Shown here one piece after another: positions 13,810-16,802 of a stretch of 16,802 nt of DNA. This DNA comes from Desulfobacterales bacterium. GTDB taxonomy: Bacteria > Desulfobacterota > Desulfobacteria > Desulfobacterales > UBA5852. Position numbers and translations under genes: made by a program. How positions within the stretch are numbered: position 1 is the first letter of the stretch; each line of letters begins with the position of its first letter. The notes beneath the pieces are model-generated. The model did no database searches, had not been told where the DNA came from, and was given only the letters and a program-made list of their open reading frames with translations. The stretch spans positions 1-16,802 of the forward strand of contig JASJBQ010000109.1 of the NCBI GenBank assembly GCA_030066455.1. Reading direction: 5' to 3'.

Positions 13810-15504
13810 ATGATGCCAAGCCCAGGCCCAGGGTATGCGGATACGGATCCCCAGATTCGACTGCTCTGCCAGGGCCGGTTGGATTTCAGCGGCGCCCTTC
13901 TGGTTGCGACGCGCCTGGTGCGCGAAGTTGCAAGCCTGCCGGCCGCGGCCGACTACAGCCGCATCGCTGCCCTGGCGGCCGCTTTGGACGTACCGGACTA
14001 CCGGCATCAGAAGCAGGCTTATTTTTTTTACCGCGAAATTGCGGCCGGCCTGGCGGCTGCGGCGGCGGGACATCCCGACCCGACGCTGGGGGAATGGGCG
14101 CTCACGCTGCTGGAGAAGCGGCTCGATCATCCCCACTACGGCCTTCACCGTGCCGTCGCCGAAGCCCTCGGCGGGCTGCCGTTGCAGATCGCGCCGCCGT
14201 TGTTTGACGATGCCGCCTCCGGCGAGGACGAACCCGTCGCGCCGTCGACCGAACTGGACCAGGCCTGGCTTCGTTCGCAAGGCGTCGCCTGCAGTGCCGC
14301 CGGGCGCTGGATCGGGCGCAGCCTGGTGCTGGAAGCCAGGCCCGCGGGGCTGATCGTCGTCAAGTTCATGCGCCGCGGCGAATCCCCGTCGAACCTGGCG
14401 CGCGAAGCCCGCTGGATGGCACGCCTGGGGTCATGGCCCAATATTTTTGACGTGCCGTTTAAGATTCCCACGCCATTGGGGCGCTCGGCGCAAACGGTGA
14501 TGCGCTGGGCTGCCGCCTTGCCCCTGCCGGCCGATCGGCCATCGGATTTGGACCCCGATCGGCGAGTGCTGGCCTTTGCCGCTGCCGCGGATTACTTCCA
14601 CTATCCCAACAGCCCGGCCGGTGCTGAACGATTGCCGGCCGTCAGGGTCTCGGAAATTCTGGGCCGCTGCGCCCGCCTGCTGGGCCAGGCCCTGTCCCGG
14701 GATGTGGTGCACACCGCGCCCATTCCTCTTTTTCACAATCGCACCCAGCAGCATCGGCGCACGGACGGCGGCGTTTACGACTGGCCCCGGGCCGGCCGCC
14801 TGGACCAGTGGCTGCACTCCTGCCGCTACCCCAATCTGGCGCAAAGCGGCCTGCGGGATTTCGAGCATTTTGCGCTCCGGACCGACACCGCTTTCTCCCG
14901 CTACGAATGGATCGGCATTCACCTGATCAGCCTCTTTCTTGTGGCCGGCAGCTATTTCCGCACGGCGGCGCCCGCGCGCGTCGGTACCGACGACACCGGC
15001 CGACCGGTGGACGCCCGCGACCTGTTCGACCCGCAGGTTCTGGCCGCCATGATTCGGTCGATCTATGCCGGCTACCGGCAAGGGTTTGCCGGTGAAAAGG
15101 GGGCCGGAACGCTGCCTTTCGCGATAAACACCGTGGTAACGCGCATGATCGATGAGATGGGGGTTGATCGGCATATGGAGGAGGTCCTGCGCGTGGCCGA
15201 CCAGCGCGCGCTGGGGCGGGAGGATTTCGAGCGCTTTTTGACCGAACGGGGAATGAATCCTGATGAGGCCGCCGCCATGCCGCAGGGAAATGCCGACATC
15301 GTGCTGCCGACCGGTCCCCACTTGGGTGGCTTCAACCAGCCCATTTCCCTGCCGGAACTCATCCGCATGACCGGTTCAGCCGCGGCGGACTGCATTGTAG
15401 GCCGCTTCCGCCGCGAGCGCGGCTGGCCGGCCTCAAGGCTCCGGAAAAATCAGGTGATCGAGGATCAGCCCCCAGAAGGTCGCTCCGGAGGCGCTGCTGA
15501 ATAG
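13810..15504 (+). CDS. Unrecognised 564-aa protein with kinase-like motifs
   Basis: I do not recognise this gene. An Ala-rich helical N-terminal part (~1-150, e.g. YSRIAALAAALDVPDYRHQ) is followed by a stretch that reads like an ATP-grasping kinase N-lobe: GRWIGRSLVLEA, then LIVVKFMRRGE with Lys185, then NLAREARWMARL with Glu199. Further on, HTAPIPLFHNRTQQ (301-314) and GLRDFEHF (347-354) sit where catalytic His/Asn and metal-binding Asp residues lie in kinase-like and IucA/IucC-like folds. The C-terminal third is helical. There is no signal peptide and no clear membrane helix apart from a moderately hydrophobic IGIHLISLFLVAGSYF segment (369-384). ATG 13810 is preceded by CGGAG; a second ATG follows at once. 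It is divergent from sppA, and its last 72 bp overlap the minus-strand CULT gene tail to tail. The family is low confidence; the gene itself is well supported. Confidence 0.75.
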   Translation: MMPSPGPGYADTDPQIRLLCQGRLDFSGALLVATRLVREVASLPAAADYSRIAALAAALDVPDYRHQKQAYFFYREIAAGLAAAAAGHPDPTLGEWALTLLEKRLDHPHYGLHRAVAEALGGLPLQIAPPLFDDAASGEDEPVAPSTELDQAWLRSQGVACSAAGRWIGRSLVLEARPAGLIVVKFMRRGESPSNLAREARWMARLGSWPNIFDVPFKIPTPLGRSAQTVMRWAAALPLPADRPSDLDPDRRVLAFAAAADYFHYPNSPAGAERLPAVRVSEILGRCARLLGQALSRDVVHTAPIPLFHNRTQQHRRTDGGVYDWPRAGRLDQWLHSCRYPNLAQSGLRDFEHFALRTDTAFSRYEWIGIHLISLFLVAGSYFRTAAPARVGTDDTGRPVDARDLFDPQVLAAMIRSIYAGYRQGFAGEKGAGTLPFAINTVVTRMIDEMGVDRHMEEVLRVADQRALGREDFERFLTERGMNPDEAAAMPQGNADIVLPTGPHLGGFNQPISLPELIRMTGSAAADCIVGRFRRERGWPASRLRKNQVIEDQPPEGRSGGAAE

Positions 15505-15879
15505 CCAGCCCAAATGGGCCAGACAGGCAGCACAGACCGCCACACGCCAACTGAAGCCCGCAAACCACGTGAATTCATCGGACGGAGAGCCTGCTGCGCC
15601 GCAGCCGTCTGCCGACCGGAAGCATCCGATGGTGAAAACGATGCCGCTGGGGTTGGCAAAGGTATGCTGGTGGGCGCCGTGGACATCGGTACGGTCCTCT
15701 TCGCGGGTGACGGGGTGCAGGCATTCGCGGCAGAGCACTCGACGTTCTTCCTTGACGGCCGTGTCATCCTCGGGGGCGCCTTCGGGGGAGCGCCCCTGAT
15801 CGGGCGGCGCGGTTTTGAGCAGGTCCAAGGGAGTGGGGGTGGGTAAGGCCGCCATCGCAGGAAACTGTCGGCAATGCAT
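15433..15879 (-). CDS. CULT-domain protein (bacterial homologue of cereblon's thalidomide-binding domain)
   Basis: A 148-aa soluble protein. After a ~45-residue Pro/Glu/Asp-rich N-terminal part, residues ~48-145 form a single CULT domain. The zinc cysteines are Cys50/Cys53 (LCREC) and Cys116/Cys119 (VCAAC). The aromatic cage tryptophans are Trp105, Trp111 and Trp125 in FTWFAGFSW and LAHLGW, and the domain ends FWGLILDHL. The Trp-Trp-Trp spacing (6 and 14) and Trp111-Cys116 spacing (5) equal those of human cereblon W380/W386/W400 and C391, and NPSG (Asn76) matches cereblon Asn351 at the same distance. The position of cereblon His378 is Phe103 here. No signal peptide is visible, so it is probably cytoplasmic. 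The start is uncertain: ATG 15879 is chosen, with ATG 15855 and TTG 15891 as alternatives; none has a strong ribosome binding site. The natural ligand of bacterial CULT proteins is unknown. Confidence 0.9.
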   Translation of the reverse strand: MHCRQFPAMAALPTPTPLDLLKTAPPDQGRSPEGAPEDDTAVKEERRVLCRECLHPVTREEDRTDVHGAHQHTFANPSGIVFTIGCFRSADGCGAAGSPSDEFTWFAGFSWRVAVCAACLAHLGWLFSSASGATFWGLILDHLIFPEP

Positions 15880-16029
15880 CGGTACTCGCAAGGTTTTGGT
15901 TTAATGGGCAGCACGGCTGTCGATGCGAAGATAGCAAACTCGTTTACAGCCTAATATTCATGTTTATTATGACAAGTATACGCATTTTGTGCGAACTTAA
16001 AATGAAAACCATGATGTGGGAGAGTTGAT
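15880..16029. other. AT-rich divergent promoter region between CULT gene and 35-aa gene
   Basis: 150 bp separating divergent genes, markedly AT-rich at 15940-16010 compared with neighbours. Possible elements are TAAAAT (near 16001) for the rightward gene and TTGTCA (complement within 15970-15980) for the leftward gene, but neither has a well-spaced partner, so no promoter is assigned. The hexamer GTATAC at the centre is self-complementary. A shared regulatory region is plausible. Confidence 0.4.
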
Positions 16030-16137
16030 ATGAGCGCTGAACACGATGAAATCCACGAGGAACTTGATTGCCAGGTCACCGTATTTGACGGTTCCTGGAT
16101 GACCTGTGACATGATTGAAGATGACCAGGAGGAGTGA
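16030..16137 (+). CDS. 35-aa highly acidic small protein with two cysteines
   Basis: A short open frame with every sign of a real gene. ATG 16030 is preceded by GGGAGAG at 6-bp spacing, an AT-rich promoter-like region lies upstream, and a strong terminator follows 39 bp after the TGA (16135-16137). The product has 13 Asp/Glu and no Lys or Arg in 35 residues. Cys14 and Cys26 bracket a hydrophobic centre, CQVTVFDGSWMTC. There is no signal peptide and no membrane segment. I recognise no family. Possibilities are a small regulatory or metal-binding protein, or a precursor with an acidic leader. It is divergent from the CULT gene and sits just before a probable MscS-type gene, from which the terminator separates it. 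Confidence 0.65.
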   Translation: MSAEHDEIHEELDCQVTVFDGSWMTCDMIEDDQEE

Positions 16138-16176
16138 CCTGCCTCGGAATCCTTGATTTAACCGATCGAGTTTATT

Positions 16177-16220
16177 AAAGGTCTGAATGCTTAGCCACTA
16201 AATATTCAGACCTTTTTTTT
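16177..16220 (+). terminator. Intrinsic terminator after the 35-aa gene
   Basis: AAAGGTCTGAAT (16177-16188) and ATTCAGACCTTT (16204-16215) are perfect 12-bp complements with a 15-nt loop, and the right arm runs into eight T (16213-16220). It isolates the 35-aa gene from the membrane-protein gene starting at 16270. The matching A-run on the left arm is only three bases, so termination of leftward transcripts would be weaker. Confidence 0.93.
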
Positions 16221-16269
16221 CGCCCTGCGGCGGGGTCTTCCCCGTCAAGACGTCCCCCGGAGATTAGCC

Positions 16270-16802
16270 ATGAAAAAGATTCTTTGCGGCCTGGTCGTGT
16301 TTTCGGCTCTGCTCGGCGCTGTCGATGTCTGGGCGTTGAACCCCGCGTTGATGGCCGCTGGTAGCAAAAATGCTGAAAAGGCCCCGGCGGGGGAAGCACC
16401 GGTGCTGCCGGAGAACCTGCGCGCCGAAGACATCGATGCCCTGATGGCCCGTCTCAATGACGATCAGGTGCGGCGTTTGCTGATCGCCGAACTCCAGGCG
16501 GATGCCGCCGCCCAAACCCAGGGTGCTTCCGAGAAGGTCGGCGGATTTAAAGGCGCCATTCAATGGCTGGAAAATGCCACCCAACTTTACATTAGCCGCG
16601 CCTATCGGCTGGTGGTGGGCCTGCCGGCCGTGCCGGGCGACCTCAAGGGGACCCTCGACCGCCTGACCGACTATGAAGGCATGGGGCGGCTGATGGTAAT
16701 GATTTTCATCGCTTTGTGCCTCCTGGCGACGGGTTGGGTGGCCGAGAAAATCTTTTTCCGATTCACGTCCGGGCTGCGGCAGCGCATCGAAACCATGCCC
16801 GG
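16270..16802 (+). CDS. Probable MscS-family mechanosensitive channel, N-terminal part (3' truncated)
   Basis: The frame is open from ATG 16270 to the window end (177 residues seen). GGAG (16259-16262) precedes it at 7-bp spacing. The N-terminus is a signal peptide (MKKILCGLVVFSALLGAVDVWA). A periplasmic segment follows with DIDALMARLNDDQVRRLLIAEL (56-77), an arrangement common at the N-terminus of YbiO-like large MscS proteins, and a Gln/Ala-rich linker. A transmembrane helix lies at about 141-158 (LMVMIFIALCLLATGWVA), then a basic cytoplasmic turn (FRFTSGLRQRIE). The pore and MscS core domain would lie beyond the window, so the family call rests only on the N-terminal pattern. Confidence 0.55.
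   Translation, partial: MKKILCGLVVFSALLGAVDVWALNPALMAAGSKNAEKAPAGEAPVLPENLRAEDIDALMARLNDDQVRRLLIAELQADAAAQTQGASEKVGGFKGAIQWLENATQLYISRAYRLVVGLPAVPGDLKGTLDRLTDYEGMGRLMVMIFIALCLLATGWVAEKIFFRFTSGLRQRIETMP

Noticed and set aside
14431..15321. 296-aa open frame on the minus strand
   Set aside because: It is antisense to the 564-aa gene. GC-rich codon bias opens such frames; there is no start signal and no domain.

Overview
The window is a GC-rich bacterial chromosome segment with dense Gram-negative gene content: two RND efflux permeases, a lipoprotein efflux adaptor, a periplasmic HtrA/Do protease and a membrane-anchored SppA peptidase. A Desulfobacterota (Desulfosarcina-like) source is my best guess from gene style and the kind of intergenic repeats. 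That is an inference, as nothing here names the organism. I saw no rRNA, tRNA, CRISPR array or complete insertion sequence.

Left part (1-4182, all + strand). The C-terminal half of an RND permease runs in from the left edge. A compact three-gene run follows: a YciC-like polytopic membrane protein (1313-2032), an exported alpha/beta hydrolase starting at TTG (2052-2876), and a six-helix voltage-gated K+ channel with a zinc ribbon at its C-terminus (2883-3683). A 123-bp imperfect palindromic element abuts the channel stop codon. A 100-aa unknown protein (3880-4182) comes next.

Middle part. A 493-bp gene-free stretch (4183-4675) carries a perfect 14-bp-arm palindrome and smaller hairpins, and looks like a dispersed repeat. 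The minus strand then carries a fatty-acyl-CoA synthetase-type ligase (6250-4676), an AcrB-type RND permease (9534-6385) and its lipoprotein adaptor (10797-9571), transcribed adaptor, pump, ligase. No outer-membrane TolC partner is present. A 299-bp divergent promoter region separates the adaptor from degP.

Right part. degP/htrA (11097-12584, +) ends at a strong intrinsic terminator whose T-run touches the stop codon of the convergent sppA (13646-12663, -). The sppA leader can fold so that its Shine-Dalgarno is paired with an upstream anti-SD. Divergent from sppA is a 564-aa unrecognised protein with kinase-like motifs (13810-15504). It overlaps tail to tail by 72 bp with a minus-strand CULT-domain protein, a bacterial homologue of the thalidomide-binding domain of cereblon (15879-15433). 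Divergent from the CULT gene is a 35-aa, very acidic, two-cysteine small protein (16030-16137) with its own ribosome binding site and a 12-bp-stem terminator. The window closes in the N-terminal part of a probable MscS-type membrane protein.

Themes: envelope stress and quality control (degP, sppA), multidrug efflux, and ion or osmotic channels. The parts most worth following are the CULT gene with its divergent 35-aa neighbour, the kinase-like protein, the sppA leader, and the two palindromic intergenic elements.
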